Shown here in pieces: positions 23,701 to 37,300 of a stretch of 64,000 nt of DNA; position 1 is the stretch's first letter, and every line of letters starts with the position of its first letter. Under the pieces are notes generated by a model that was not told the origin of the DNA, made no database searches, and saw only the letters and a list, made by a program, of their open reading frames with translations. Made by a program: the position numbers and the translations under genes. Origin of the DNA: Selaginella moellendorffii (Eukaryota; Streptophyta; Lycopodiopsida; Selaginellales; Selaginellaceae); NCBI RefSeq assembly GCF_000143415.4, contig NW_003314315.1, positions 186,001 to 250,000 of the forward strand, in the 5' to 3' direction.

Positions 23701-24956
23701 CTTTACTGGACAATACTTTACTTGATTGCATGCAGTTTTGTAAAATCAATATTCGAGCTGACACGGCACGACGATATAGAGGTACATAGAAGCTACCATA
23801 CTGTCAAAGAGTTGATCATGTTAATGTTAATGCAGGTTCAACAAATCTCCCGCCGGTTCCAAAAGAACTGGTTACCTAACATGTTTGACTTACTCGCGAA
23901 TGAGAAGTGTTCCGAGAGCCCAAAATTCTGGGGTCCAGAGAGGTAAGTCACCCTGGCATTCGTAGCGCAAATTCCGACTCCGTGGTTTGTTTTACAGGTT
24001 TTCACAGAAAAGAGAACTTTTCCGTTCGTCGAAGCCGGAAGAAAAGCCCAGGAGACCNNNNNNNNNNNNNNNNNNNNNNNNNNNNNNNNNNNNNNNNNNN
24101 NNNNNNNNNNNNNNNNNNNNNNNNNNNNNNNNNNNNNNNNNNNNNNNNNNNNNNNNNGCTGTTCAGAAACGACAGCAACGATGCCGAGGGGAAGAACTCA
24201 ACCTCGGAACAAGTCCGCAAGAGAAGAAGGCGGATGAGCCGGTGGGACGAGCTCCCTTCCACTCAGGATCCCGTGCCTGCTTTGACGTCTTCGACGCCCT
24301 CGACGTCAACTCCGTCAACCCAGCACTCTTCCAGTCCTCTCCAAGAGCAGGCTCTGGCTCCCGCTCTCATCGACGAGACAGTCACCGAGTTTGATCGGGC
24401 CGAGCCGCCTGGGTACTCTTCGACGTCCCCACACAGCAATAGATACGAGCAGCCGAGGAGCTTGTCGCAGCAGCACAGCCAGCAGCACTACGATCACTGC
24501 AGCAGCAGCAGCCATCACCAGCAGTACCAGTCTAGAGGGGATCACTGGAACGCTGCCCCTCCTTTCCGTCCTCCACATCGTCCGGAAGCTGGGAATGGCT
24601 ACATGGGAAGACACCAGCACCACTCACAGCAGGGACAGGGATACCATTATCACAGTGAGATGCCACCGAGGGCCTCGCAACACTCTTCTCCCTCGGGTCC
24701 ATATCTTCCTGGAATGCCGCCGCACCAGCAGCACCACCACCACCACAACCAAGCTCCAAAGTACCAAAACCATCACCATCATCCACAACCAGTCCGGCCA
24801 CCGCTCAACGGGTGCTACAACAATGGCGCTCATCACTTTGGACCGCCGCCTCACTATCGAGGCACGGGTGGCTACTATCCGGCACAGCAGCAGCAGGAAA
24901 ACTCTTACCACCATCACCAGCAAGCGGATGAAGAGCCACCCGTGCCAGGTCTGTGA
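20769..24956 (+). CDS. Histone H3K36 methyltransferase, ASHH2/SDG8-like (CW-AWS-SET)
   Basis: Nuclear SET-domain enzyme of the ASHH2/SDG8/EFS group, which methylates H3K36 in transcribed chromatin. There are about 14 small exons, starting with 20769-21457. Order: a low-complexity N-terminus, then a CW zinc finger ([14 protein letters not shown], from about residue 200). AWS follows in 21838-21969 ([24 protein letters not shown]). SET runs over 22027-22700 with [34 protein letters not shown] and [11 protein letters not shown], then post-[14 protein letters not shown]. Downstream are an acidic/Pro-Lys linker and a helical region with LLHNLVKQ...IPILRKL, as in SDG8. The C-terminus is rich in His, Gln and Pro. 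The gap at 24058-24157 lies in the coding region and the frame differs on its two sides, so the true gap length is not 100. Confidence 0.9.
24058..24157. other. Assembly gap (100 N) inside the SET gene
   Basis: Exactly 100 N between a coding part ending near KPEEKPRR and one beginning near [11 protein letters not shown]. The two parts are in different frames, consistent with a placeholder length, and at least one intron boundary may be hidden. Confidence 0.99.
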
Positions 24957-25375
24957 GTGGAAGCTCTCGATTTGTTACATTTTTTTTTTTGCTGGATTCT
25001 ACTTACACATGATCACCAAGGCTGGCAGTTTGATTACCGTTTGTTTAGTCTTCGGGAAGAAAAGCAAAAATTTCTTCTGGATCGGTCCAGGAATAAGAAT
25101 TCGCAACTGTAACACAAACACATTCAAGAAAGAAGCCGAGTCTCTGTTTATTAAGTAGTTACCTTTTTTTGTTTGTATATAACTCGTGACTGTCGTGGTG
25201 AGCTCCTGGGGATTGCTGTGGCTGTTCTTGAGCGTACAGGAGAAACCACCACACCATGGTGTTGATCATGAGAGACCAATGTGAAACATAACACCATGGT
25301 TATGCCAAGCAAATTAGATATTTCTTCTTTTTTTTTATCTCTTTTTCTTTTATGCTTTTTTCTGTTTTTTTTTTT
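24957..25375. other. SET gene 3' flank and transition into AT-rich DNA
   Basis: Probable 3' UTR followed by a change in composition near 25290. A palindromic-looking ACACCATGGT phrase occurs twice (about 25252 and 25290). No gene is seen. Confidence 0.5.
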
Positions 25376-28300
25376 CTAGACTGGTTGAACTTGAAACAAA
25401 TTAAATCTAATGTATAATTTATTAATCTTCCTATGGGAATGTTTCTTACACAAAAATGAAAAATTGCACCAACTAGAAGAAAAATTGTGTAGGAAAGGAA
25501 GTCCAAAATTATTGTATAGAGGGTTTAAATATTGAATCCTTCATATGATTAAAGATCATTGCCATATAGTATTTAGTGCAAGAAATTTTTTTATATAAAA
25601 TACAATATTTAGTGTAAGACCTTTAGAGCCAAAATAAATGATATTTATTACCACTTTAGATATTATCATTTGTGGTTGCTCTGTAGTTTGTGTAGCAATT
25701 GCTATGACCTGTGTAGTTGCTTTGATTAGTTTTACTACATGGCAATCATAAACTATGGCTACTATGCTTTGTAAATAATTTGTATCCCAAACCCCATTCC
25801 TGTAAATTCTATTACCACTACTATTAGTAGCCACTGAAATTTTTTAATTAAAGATGACTACTATTTATATTTTACAACTTGCATTTTAGCAGTTTCATGA
25901 TGATTAAAGAACAAATATAGTTGTAAGTGCTAGTATAATTATTTCTTTATTAACTTTTACAATATGTTTTCTTTTTCTTTTTTTGTTTTATGTTTTTTTT
26001 ACTTTTTTCTTTTTTATTTTTTATTGAGATAACTTTAAAAAGGCCAATTGAACCGGAATCAAATCAAGTGTATATTTTACCAGTGCTCATGTAGGAATAC
26101 CTTTTAAATGAGAGTGAAAAATTTTACTTACTAAAAGCAACATCGTGTGGAAAAGAAGTTTAGAAGCATTGTATGAAGGGCCAAAATACACACTTATTGT
26201 ATAATAAAAAATTCTCACCATATCAATGTTTATTGTAATACCTCTAGTGCTAAAGAAATGATATCAATTGGTTGTGCCACCACTTTAGGTATCATCATTT
26301 GTGTTTGCCTTATAGCTTATGTAGCAATTGTTTTTGTTGCTTCTGTTGCATAAACTTGAGCACAATCATAAACTATAGCTACTATACTTTATGAATTATT
26401 TGTCTCTCAAACCCTATACCTGTTAAATATAGAAATTTGGCCACCACTGCCATTAATAGCCATTGAATTTTTTTAACCAATGGTGACTACCATTTATATT
26501 TCACCACATGTATTTTAGTATTTTATGATGATTAGAGAATAAGTGCAATTGTAAGCACTAGTGTAAGTTTTTCTTGATTTTTGTTTACTTTTTTGAAATT
26601 TTTACTTTTTTAAATTATTTTTATTTTTGTTTCTTTTAGATTGGTTGAGATAACTTTTGGAAGGCCGATTGAACTGGAAAAAAATTAAATATATAATTTG
26701 TTAGTGTTTCTATAAGAATGCCTCCTATACAAGAGTGAAAAATTTTATTTACTAAAATTATCGTTATGTAGAAAGAAAGTCCAAGAGCATTGCATGGAAA
26801 GCTAAATAACTTGACCCCCTATATGATTGTAAATCCTTACCATATGGTATATGTTGTGAAAATTTTAGTGCCAAAAGAAATTACATCAACTAGTTGTGCC
26901 ACCACTTTAGGTATCACCACTTGTGTCTGCCTTATAGTCTATATAACAACTATTTTTGCTGTTTTTACTACACAAATTTGACCATAATCATAAACTATGT
27001 TTACCATACTTTGTAAATTGTTTGTTTCTCAAACCCTATACTTATTATATATAGAAATTTGGCCATCACTACCACTAGTAGTTGTTGAAGCTTTTTAACT
27101 AATGGTGACCACTACTTATATTTCACCACATGTATTTTAGTAATTTTATGATGATTATAGAATAAGTGCAGTTGTAAGTGCTAAACTAATTTTTTCTTGA
27201 TTTTCTTTTACATATGTTTTGCTTTTTCTTTTTTACTTTTTCACAATTTTTACTTTTTTTCATTACTTTTTTTTTTGTTTCTTCTAGATTGGTTGAGATA
27301 ACTTTTGGAAAGCTAATTAAAATGGAAAAAAATCAAATATATAATTTGCCGGTGTTTATATAGGAATATTTCCTACACGAGAGTGAAAAATTTTATTTAC
27401 TAAAAGTAGTGTCATGTAGAAAGGAAGTTCAAGAGTATTTCATGGAAGGCTAAATAACTTGACCTTTTATATGATTGCGGATCATCATTATATGTTACCT
27501 ATTGTAAGAATTCTAGTGCCAAAAAAATGATATCGATTAGTTGTGCCATAATTTTAGGTATCACCACTTATAGCTGCTTTGCTAGCTGTGCAATAACTGT
27601 TACAACTTATGTAATTGATTTTGATGTTTTTATTATAAAGAGTTTAGTGTGATTACAAATTGTGGCTACAACCATCTATATCCCAAACTCCGTACTTATT
27701 AAATATAGTAAAATTAGACAATGTATTATTAATATTTTAGTACCAATTCAAGTTGTCGTAAATCTTTAAAATTAGGTAGTGTAATCAATCCTAAGCCATA
27801 AAATGTAAATAATGTGATCCCTTGGAAGTTGCAATTTCAAAGATCACCACTAGAAAATATCCATCATTAAGAAGGTTTTTATTTGATTGTCCAATGGCAC
27901 GAAAAACAACATATAGTATTAAGATGTATCAAGAAGTTCATATTTATAACCATTCCAATATAAACATATTATTACATCATAAGTTAGCTATCAATATACA
28001 CTATAGCATTTTTATGAAGACGTTCAAAAAACTTTCTTAAAATGATTTCTTTTTCAATCCACTCTATATTAAAGTTATTCTTTTCTACCCACCTTGCAAA
28101 AACAATATTTAAAAATGTTTTCCCAATTTTCTTCTCAGCTATTGTTATTCTCTTATTTGAATAATTGATTTTATTTGTATCTTTCTAGCATTTGATCAAG
28201 AGTTTAGCTATTACTTTTCAATTTATCACCACATATCCTACTAACAGCATAGGTATGAGAAACTAAGGAGGTGAAAACAAGAAGTGAGGATAAAAGATAA

Positions 28301-31300
28301 AGAAAGATTAAATGTCCTAAAGATGAGCTTTAGTTTAATGATACCTAGTTGATTAATGCTTTAATCACTATTTAAAACTTTCCAAATAAAAACCTAAAAC
28401 ACAAGAAGAGGATATGAAGTTATATGATATTTAAATTATTTTGTTTTTGTAGTGATTATTGATCACTTGATTCAATCATTTTTCCCATGACTATATTATA
28501 TATATACTTTAGCTAAGCACCATCAATAGTACTATCATTACAAAAGTTTATTAGTCAAGAAACTCTACCACTAGTACTATCAATATCTATTTAATTTTTT
28601 TAACCAATAGTGACCACCACCCATGTTTCACCACCACTATTTTAGTAGTTTTATGATTATTATAAAACAAATTATAAACAAATAAGTTATACAAACCAAA
28701 TTGCTAGTTGATCTTTTTCCTTTCTTTCTTTTAAACATTTTTTTTCTATATTTTCTTTTTTACATTTTTAATTTTTATACCTTTTTCTTTATAATTTTGC
28801 TTCTTTTTTTTTTTCTTCTAATTAAGACAACTTTCAAAAGGCCAATTGAATCAAAAATAAATCAAGTATATAATTTGCTAGTGTTTCTATGGGAATGCTT
28901 TTTACACGAAAGTTGAAAACTTTTACTCTAGAAGCAATATTGTGTTAAAAGAAAATATAAAAACATTGCATGGAAGGCCAAAATACCTAATTCCTAGTTT
29001 TTTGCTATATGGTAGTTAATGTGAGACTTACAGTGCCAAAAGAAATGATATCAATTGGTTATACTAGCAATTTAGGTATTATCACTTTGGAAGCTTATGA
29101 ATTTTGTTGTACTAAGATTTTAACTATCACTACTGTGGAAACTTAAAGGGCACATTGTTATTCATGAATTGTTTCCTTTTATATTTAAACTATGATAAAA
29201 GGTAATAGTAACAACTTTCTCGAGAGCCTTGCTTTTGACACCCTTAGGTTTAGCTTAGCTGGAACATATTGGACTACCATATATCAATCTCAATATATAA
29301 TATGGTGTGATTCCCCCAACTAACTAACAGAGTCAAACCTGAAATTACTCCAATATCAAATATAATCTAAACTTCTTGAGAGGTTACCCAACTTAATACT
29401 GTTCAAACCCAATTTTGCTTAACTCCAAATATCCCAAAATCCTTAACTTATTAAAATCTTTCATTTATAAATTCTTTCCCTCTGTCTTTCAAGTCGTTCC
29501 TTTTAGTTATTAACACACTTGTGGCTGTTATAGTAGTCATACTTTATGATCATGTTCAAGTGCGTATAAGAAAAGTAGCAAGAGTAGCTGTACAGGTTGC
29601 AACAACTATTGCATAGGTAGTATGCTTTATAAATCATCTATATCATAAATCCTGTGATAAAATTAAACAATGTATTACTAGTATTTTAGTATCTATTCAA
29701 GTAGACATAAATCTCTTAATTTAGATAGCATAATTTAATAAAATAATTCTAACCCAAATCACATAATCCCCTTAAATTGTAATTTCAAATACCACTACTA
29801 GGAACTTTCCATCATTAAGAAGGGTCTTGTTTAGAATATTTGATTGTCCAATGACACGAACAACAATATATAATATTGAGATGTTTTATGTGTTATGACA
29901 CTTTATGTCCATAGCCGTTCCAATGCAAATAAAAGATCTTTTTTATATCATGGCTACTAGTGTATATTATGACAATTCCATGAGGATGTTAAAAGAACTC
30001 TCTTAAAATAATCTCCCCTCAAGTCCACTCCAAATAAAATTTATTCTTTTCTACCCACTTTGCAAAATCAATGCTTAAAGATTTTCTTCCATCTTCTTTT
30101 CAACCATTGTCATCCTTTCTCTAAATTATTGATTTTATCTATATCTTTTTAGAGTTTAATTAAGAGCTTGGCCACTACTTTCTAATCTATCACCACATCT
30201 CCTAATAGCAGTATATGTATGAAAAACCAAGGAAGCAAAAGTAAAAAGTAAGGATAAAGAAAAAGCAAATGTCCCAAATATGAATTTTAGTTTAGTGATG
30301 TTTAGTCAAATAGTGTTTTAGTCACTATCTACAACTTTCTAGACAAAATCCAAGAACACAATAAGAGGATGTAAAATTGTTATATGATATTCAAATTTTT
30401 TGTTTCTGTAATGATTTTTAATCACTTGGTCTAATCATTTTTCCCATGACTATTTCATATATATAAAAACCCTAATGAATTGTCTCTCAATTTGTTTCTT
30501 TTGGTTGCTTATACATTTGTGGTTGGCATACTACTTATGCAGTAGCTGTATACAATTGTTCTTGCTATTTTTGTTATATGCATTTGACTGTGATTATAAA
30601 TTGTAGCTACCATGCTTTATAAACTATTTATGTGTTAAACTCCATATCTATTAAATATGGTAAGATTAGACAATTTATTGTAATACCTATTAAAATCTAT
30701 ATAAATCTCTAAACTTAAGTGGTGTAATCCAATGAGATAATCCTAAACCCTAGAATGCAAATCACCTAATCTCTCGAAAGTTGTAGGTTAAAAGACTACT
30801 ACTAAAACTATCTACCATTGGGAAGGTTCCTATTTAGAATGTTTAACTATCTAATAGTACAAATAAACAATATATAGTATCGAGATGTTTCATATATTAT
30901 GGAACTTCATATCTATAGTCATTTTAATACAAACAAAAGCTCCTTATTGCATCATAAGTTGGCTACCAATATACACTATAGCATCTCTATAAAGATGTTA
31001 AGGGAATTTTTTCAAAATGATTTCCTTTTCAATCCACTCCACATTGAAGTTATTTTTTTCTACCCACCTTATAAGAGCAATGCTTAAAGATTTTCTCCCA
31101 ATCCTCTTTCCAACGATTGTCATCCTTTCCTTTAAATTATTAATATTATCTACATCTTTCTAGAGTTTGATTTAGAGCTTGGCCACTACTCTCCAATCTA
31201 TCACTATATCTCCTCCTAACAGTATGATTATGAGAAACTAAAGAAGTGAAAACAAAAAATAAAGATAGAGGTGTGAAATTGTTATATGATATTTTACGTT

Positions 31301-33490
31301 TTCATTTTCATAATGATTATCGATTGCTTGGTTCAACTTAACCACCATTACCACTAATAGCAATTTAATCTTTTTAACCAATAGTGACCACCATTCGTAT
31401 TTCACCACCACTATTTTAGTAGCTTTATGATTATTAAAAAACAAGAAACATTTTTTCTTTGTTTTCATTTTTACATTTTTACTTTTATACTTTTTTTGTA
31501 ATTTTGCTTCTTTTTTTTTTCTAGATTGGTTGAGACAACTTTCAAAAGGCTAATTAAACTAAAAATAAATCAAATATATAGTTTGTTAGTGTTTCTGTGA
31601 GAATATTTTTTATACGAAAGTGAAGAACTTCTACATGCCAAAAGCAATATTGTATTAAAAGGAAATTTAGGAGCATTTCATAAAGGGTAAAAATACAAAA
31701 AATCCTAGTATGATTGGGGACCTTGCCATATGGTATTTAGTGTGAGACTTACAATGCCAAAAAAAAATGATATTGATTAGTTGTGCTAGCATTTCAAATA
31801 TTACCACTTTGGAAGCTTTTGAATTTGAATTTTTTAGGAGGTCACCCAACCCACTACTACTTAAACCCAAAAATACTTAACCCTAAATATCCCAAAATCT
31901 TTAAGTAATTAGAAAAAAGGGTGCACTTTTATTTGAACCCCAATAAAACGTAAGAGTTACAGCTCTACCAGAAACCTTGCTTTTGACACCTTACCCTTGA
32001 GATATAGCCTGGCTGGAGCATACTAGACTGTTATATGTCAATCTCAATATGTGGTGTGGTGTGATTCCTCTAACCAACTAATAAAGTCCAACAAAAAACT
32101 ATTCAAATGCTAAATATAAATTTTTGAATTTGGACTTTTTGGGAACCCAATATTACTCAAACCCAATAATCTTTAACTCCAAATATCCTAAGACCCTTCA
32201 TAAGCCTTTTCTTTTTATATTTGAATTTTAATGAATTGTCTTTTGAGTTATTTCTTTTGGTTGCTTATGGCTGCTATATTGTTTATATAATATTTATTGC
32301 AACTTGAACAGTTGCTCTTGCTACTTTTGCTACATGCACTTGAGTATGATTATAAATTGTGACTACTATGCTTTTTAAATTATCTATATCCAAAAACCCC
32401 ATGATAAAATTAGACAATGTATTGCCTATATTTTAGTACTTATTCAAGCTAATGCAAATCTCTAAACTTAGGCAATATAATCCAATGAAATAATTCTAAG
32501 CTATAAAATGTAAATCACTTGATCCCTCAAAAGTTGCAATTTTAAAGACCACCACTAGAAACTATTTATCATTAGGAAGGTTCTTATTTAGAATGTTTGA
32601 TTGTTCAATAGCATGAACAATAACATCTAGTATTAAAATGTCTTATGTGTTATAGAACTTCATATTTATAACCATTCTAATGTAAACAAAAGCTCTCTAT
32701 TGCATCATAAATTTATTACTAATGTATACTGTAATACCTTTATAAGGACATTAAAAAAACTCTCTCAAAATGATCTCCCCTTCAATCCATTCTATATAAA
32801 CTTTATTCTTTTCTTCCCATCTTGCAAATACAATATTTGAAAATATTTTTCCAATCCTTTTTTCAGCCATCATTATCCTCTCCTCGAAACATCAATTTTA
32901 TCTGCATCTTTCTAGAGTTTTATTTGAAACATGGCCACTACTCTCCAATCTATCACCACATCTTCTCCTAGAAGTATGGGTAAAAGAAATCAAAACAGTG
33001 AAAATAAAAAGTGAAAATGGAAGCTTAAATGTCTCAAAGATGAGCTTTAGTCTAGTGATGCCTAGCTAATTAACATTTCAATCAATATTTAGAACTTTCC
33101 AAATAAAAACCAAAAACATAGGAAAAGGATGTAAAATTGTTACCTAATATTTAAAATTTTCATTTCTATAGTGATTATCAATCACTCAGTCTAGCTTATC
33201 TCATGTATATACTTCAACCTAGCACTACCATAGTATTATTGCTACAAAATATTATTAGTTGAGAAATTCCACCACCACTACTAGTAGTAACTATTGAAGC
33301 TTTTTAATTAATAGTGACCACCACCCATATTTCACCATCAATATTTGAGCAAATTCATGATGATCAAAGAACAAATAAAGTTGTAAGCAAAAAAGTTACA
33401 CAAACTAAATCACTAGTCATTTTTTTTCCTTTTTCACTTTTAAAATTGTTTTTCTTTGTTTTTTTGCTTTTTTCTTTCTATACTATTTTA
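25376..33490 (+). repeat. AT-rich diverged repeat array, block A
   Basis: Head-to-tail copies of one family. The anchor CTAGATTGGTTGAGATAACTTT or a variant, preceded by a T-rich tract, recurs near 25376, 26018, 26636, 27283, 28815 and 31521. The first three intervals are about 640, 620 and 650 bases. Later intervals are longer because an extra module of roughly 0.9 kb (with ATTAGACAATGTATT, TTTGATTGTCCAATGGCACGA and CCATCATTAAGAAGG) is present once or twice, and another segment (CTTGCTTTTGACACC...GGTGTGATTCC) occurs near 29230 and 31977. All frames carry many stops. The original element was not identified. Confidence 0.8.
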
Positions 33491-33548
33491 GTTATCAAAG
33501 TTTTTGTTGATGAGGGATGACTAGCTTACATCATCATCTTGTCTAGAC

Positions 33549-34005
33549 TCCTTTAAATGTCTTTTGGTGTCCTAGGCCCATACCAAGGATGTAGAGAGAG
33601 CTATTGTGGTGTCAAGTTCAATCAGAGAGCTAGATATTGTCTTTTAAAACTTGCTCTCCATACTCTTGCTCAAAAGAGGCTAAGCAAGTGCTACAAACAT
33701 TGCTTTATGGACATTGCCTCTCATTGCTTATGCTCAACAAGGGGATATTGACTAGTCCTATCTTCACTTTTATACCCAAACTCAACTAAATTGCTATGTT
33801 CATTGCATCTCCTCATCAAAACCAAGTTCATCATTTTTTTAATACCCAAATGGAATAAAGTCTTCTAGAATGCTCTCTTCTTAACTCATGCTCACTATGC
33901 CTTGTAGCTCACAACATCACATAACACACATGAAATAAGTCAAGCACTCCTATCATTGAGCTCTAGAATGTGAGATCCACCAATGTCATCGTATTGAAGA
34001 CCATA
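33549..34005 (+). pseudogene. Decayed fragment of the neighbouring PPR gene
   Basis: Base-by-base comparison matches the minus strand of about 38835-39265 in the PPR gene at 38424-40142. Examples are GGTGTCCTAGGCCC against GGTGTCCTATGCCC, and GAGAGAGCTATTGTGGTGTCAAG against GAGAGAGCCATTGTGGTGTCAAG. The match continues through the regions coding LLHALAQ, LLVAYAQHGHID and MPEWNQVSWNALLSAHAHH. The copy has small deletions and many stops, including TAG in place of CAG or TGG-type codons. From about 33931 to 34005 the match flips to the opposite strand of the adjacent source piece (about 38769-38835), so the fragment contains an internal inversion. It cannot encode a protein. Confidence 0.85.
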
Positions 34006-34009
34006 AAAA

Positions 34010-34330
34010 AGCCATTCCACTAAATCAACAATTTTTAAGTTGTCTTATGGCATATTTTCATCAATCTTTCATCCAGATTCTTAATATGTATAACTAGAAA
34101 AAGTTATTTCACATGTACATAGATTTACTTATGACTTGTTTGTCTAACCTTAGTGATTACTAAATAATTCCCCTTCTACTTCATTTAAAACCAAAGAGAC
34201 CAACTTAGCTTTCTCATATTTTCTTTTTCACGATTCTCACTTCTTTACTATGCTCAATGATATTCACTCTCAAGCAATTGCAACTCTTATGACTTATGAC
34301 CGATAAAGTTTTGATTCCTTCGCTTCAAAC
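34010..34330. other. Spacer between opposed repeat blocks
   Basis: AT-rich sequence between the PPR fragment and block B. I could not match it to either and saw no gene. Confidence 0.5.
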
Positions 34331-37300
34331 TTGCATTCCTTAGTTTCCTTTTTTACTTCTTATTTTTGCTTCTTTGTTTTTTCATATCTATTCTTTTAGG
34401 AGGAGATATAGTGATTGATTGGAGAACTGTAGCCAAGCCTTGGATTAAGTTTTAGAAAGATGTAAACAAAATCAATAATTTAAAGGAGAGGATAACAATG
34501 GTTAAAAATGGGATTGGGAGAACATCTTTAAGTGTTACTTTTGTAAGGTGTACGGAAAAGAATAAGTTTTATATAGAGTGGATCAAAGGAGAGATCATTT
34601 TGAGAGAGTTTTTCAACATCCTTAAGGAAATGTCATAGTGTATATTAGTAGCTAATTTCTAATATAATAGGGAGCTCTTCTTTGGGCTAGAATGGTTATA
34701 AATATGAAATTTCGTAATACATGAGATATTTAAATACCATATATTGTTATTTGTGTCATCGGATAATCAAACATTTTAAATAAGAACCTTCCTAATGATG
34801 GATAGTTTTTAGTAGTGGTCTTTGAAATTGCAACTTCTAAGGGATTAGGTAATTTATATTTTATAGCTTAGGATTATTTTATTGGATTACACTGCCTAAG
34901 TTTAAAAATTTATATTGGCTTGAATAAGTACTAAAATATAGGTAATACATTGTCTAATTTTACTATGGGATTTGGGACATAGATGATTTACAAATGGTAA
35001 CTATAATTTATAATTGTACTCAACTACATATAGCAAAAGTAGCAAAAATAGCAAAAGTAGCATATGGTGAGGATCCCCAATCATACGAGGAGTTGGGTAC
35101 TTTGGCCCTCCATACGACACTCTTAAATTTCCTTTCTATGTGATGTTATTTTTAGCAGGTAAAAAGTTTTCATTCTTATATAAAAGATATTCCCACAAAA
35201 ATACCAACAAACTATATACTTGATTTATTTTTGGTTCAATTGGCTTTCTGAAAGTTATCTCAAGCAATCTAAAATAAACCAATAAAAAAGGAAAATAACA
35301 AAAAAGTATAAGAAGCAAAAAATTAGAAAAATAAAGAAAAAAAAGAGAAAAAGACAAAAAGGAAGACTACCCATATAAGATGAAATTGCTAAAATAGTGA
35401 TGGTGAAATATAAATGGTGGTCACTATTGGTTAAAAAAAATTAAATAGTTACTAATGGTGAGCTTTTGTAGCAATAGTACTATTAGTAGTGATTGACTAG
35501 AGTATATACATAAGATAGTCATGGGAAAAGTGATTAGACCAAGCAACTAATAATCACTATAGAAATAAAAACTAAAAATATCAAGTAACAATCTCATATC
35601 CTCTTCCTTTATTCTTGGTTTTCATTTAGAAATTTCTAAATAATGACTATTCTTACTTCTTGTTTTCGCTTCCTTGGTTTCTTATACCCGTGCTACTATG
35701 AGGAAATGTGGTGATAAATTGGAGAATAGTGGCTAAACTTTAGATCAAGTTATAGAAAGATGTAGATAATATTAATGATTTAAGAGAGGACTAAAAAGAG
35801 GATTGGGAGAAGATTTTCAAACATTGCTTTTACAAGGTGGATAGAAAAGAAATAACTTTAATGTGGAGTGGATTGGAAGTGAAATCATTTTGAGAGAGTT
35901 CTCCTAACATCTTCATGGAGAGGCCATGATATACATTGATAGCCAACTTATGATGCAATAGAGAGCTTTTATTTATGTTGGAACAATTATAAAATTCCAT
36001 AACATATAAAACATCTCGATACTATATATTTTTGTTTATGTTATTCGACAGTCAAACATTCTAAATATGAATCTTCTCAATAATAGATAGTTACTAGTGG
36101 TGGTTTTTTAATATGCAACTTTCAAGAGAATTATAATACATTGTCTAATTTTACCATATTTAATAAGTATGAAATTTAACACATAAATAGTTTATAAAGT
36201 ATGGTAGCTATAATTTATAATCAAGCTCAACTCCATGTAGTAAGAGCACCTATACAGATTGTAGCAATTACTACATAGGCAGTAAGTGATGATACTTGAA
36301 GTGGTGGTATAACCAATTAATATTATATTTTTTGGCAATGGAATTTTCACATCAAATACCATGTGGTGAGAATCCTCAATCATAAGAAGGGTTAGGTATT
36401 TTAACCCTTCATACAACAGTTATAGACTTCCTTTTTACATAATATTATTTGTAGTAGGTAAAACTTTTTATTTGTATAGGAGGCATTCTTGCAGAAGCAC
36501 CAGAAAACTATACACTTGATTTATTTCCAGCTCAATTAGTTTTCTAGAAGTTATCTCAACCAGTCTAGAAAACAAAAATCAAAAAATCAAAAATCAAAAA
36601 AATCAAAAAAGTAAAAAAGGTTTAAAATAGAAATAAAAAAAAAGTTGGATTAATGATTGTTCTCTATTTATAACTCTATTTGTTCTTTAATCATTATGAA
36701 ACTGCTAGAATATAAATGGTGCAATACAAATAGTTGTCACTATTGGTTAAAAAACTTTAAAGGCCACCAATGGTAGTGGTGGTAAAGTATATCAACTAAT
36801 GAATTTTTAAAGGGATGGTATTGTTAGTGGTGTTTGGTTGGAGTATATACATGAGATAAGTAATCTTAAAACACATGATTGGATAGAGTGATCGATAATC
36901 ACTACAAAAGTGAAAACTTTAAATATCAAATAACAACTTCACATCTTTTTCCTGTATTCTTGGTTTTCATTTAGAAATTTCTAACTAGTAACTAAAATAA
37001 TGATCAACTTGCTATTCTAAGGTTATATTTACTCTTTCTTTACATTCCTCCCTCACTTCTTGTTTTTACTTCTTTGGTTTTTTATACCCATATTTCTAGG
37101 AGGAGGTATGGTGATAGATTAAAGAGCAATGGCTAAACTTTATATCAAGTTCTAGAAAAATGTAAATAAAATTGATGATTTCAAGGAGAAGATGACAATG
37201 GTTGAAAATGGGATTAGGAGAATATCTTCCAAGTGTTACTTTTGTGAGGTGTGCAAAAAAGAACAAGTTTCATATAAAGTGGATTTGATGGTAATTAATC

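Noticed and set aside
28701-28916. Short open frames in the AT-rich array (for example 71 residues here)
   Set aside because: Made of Phe/Leu/Lys runs from T-rich and A-rich tracts; not conserved between repeat copies.
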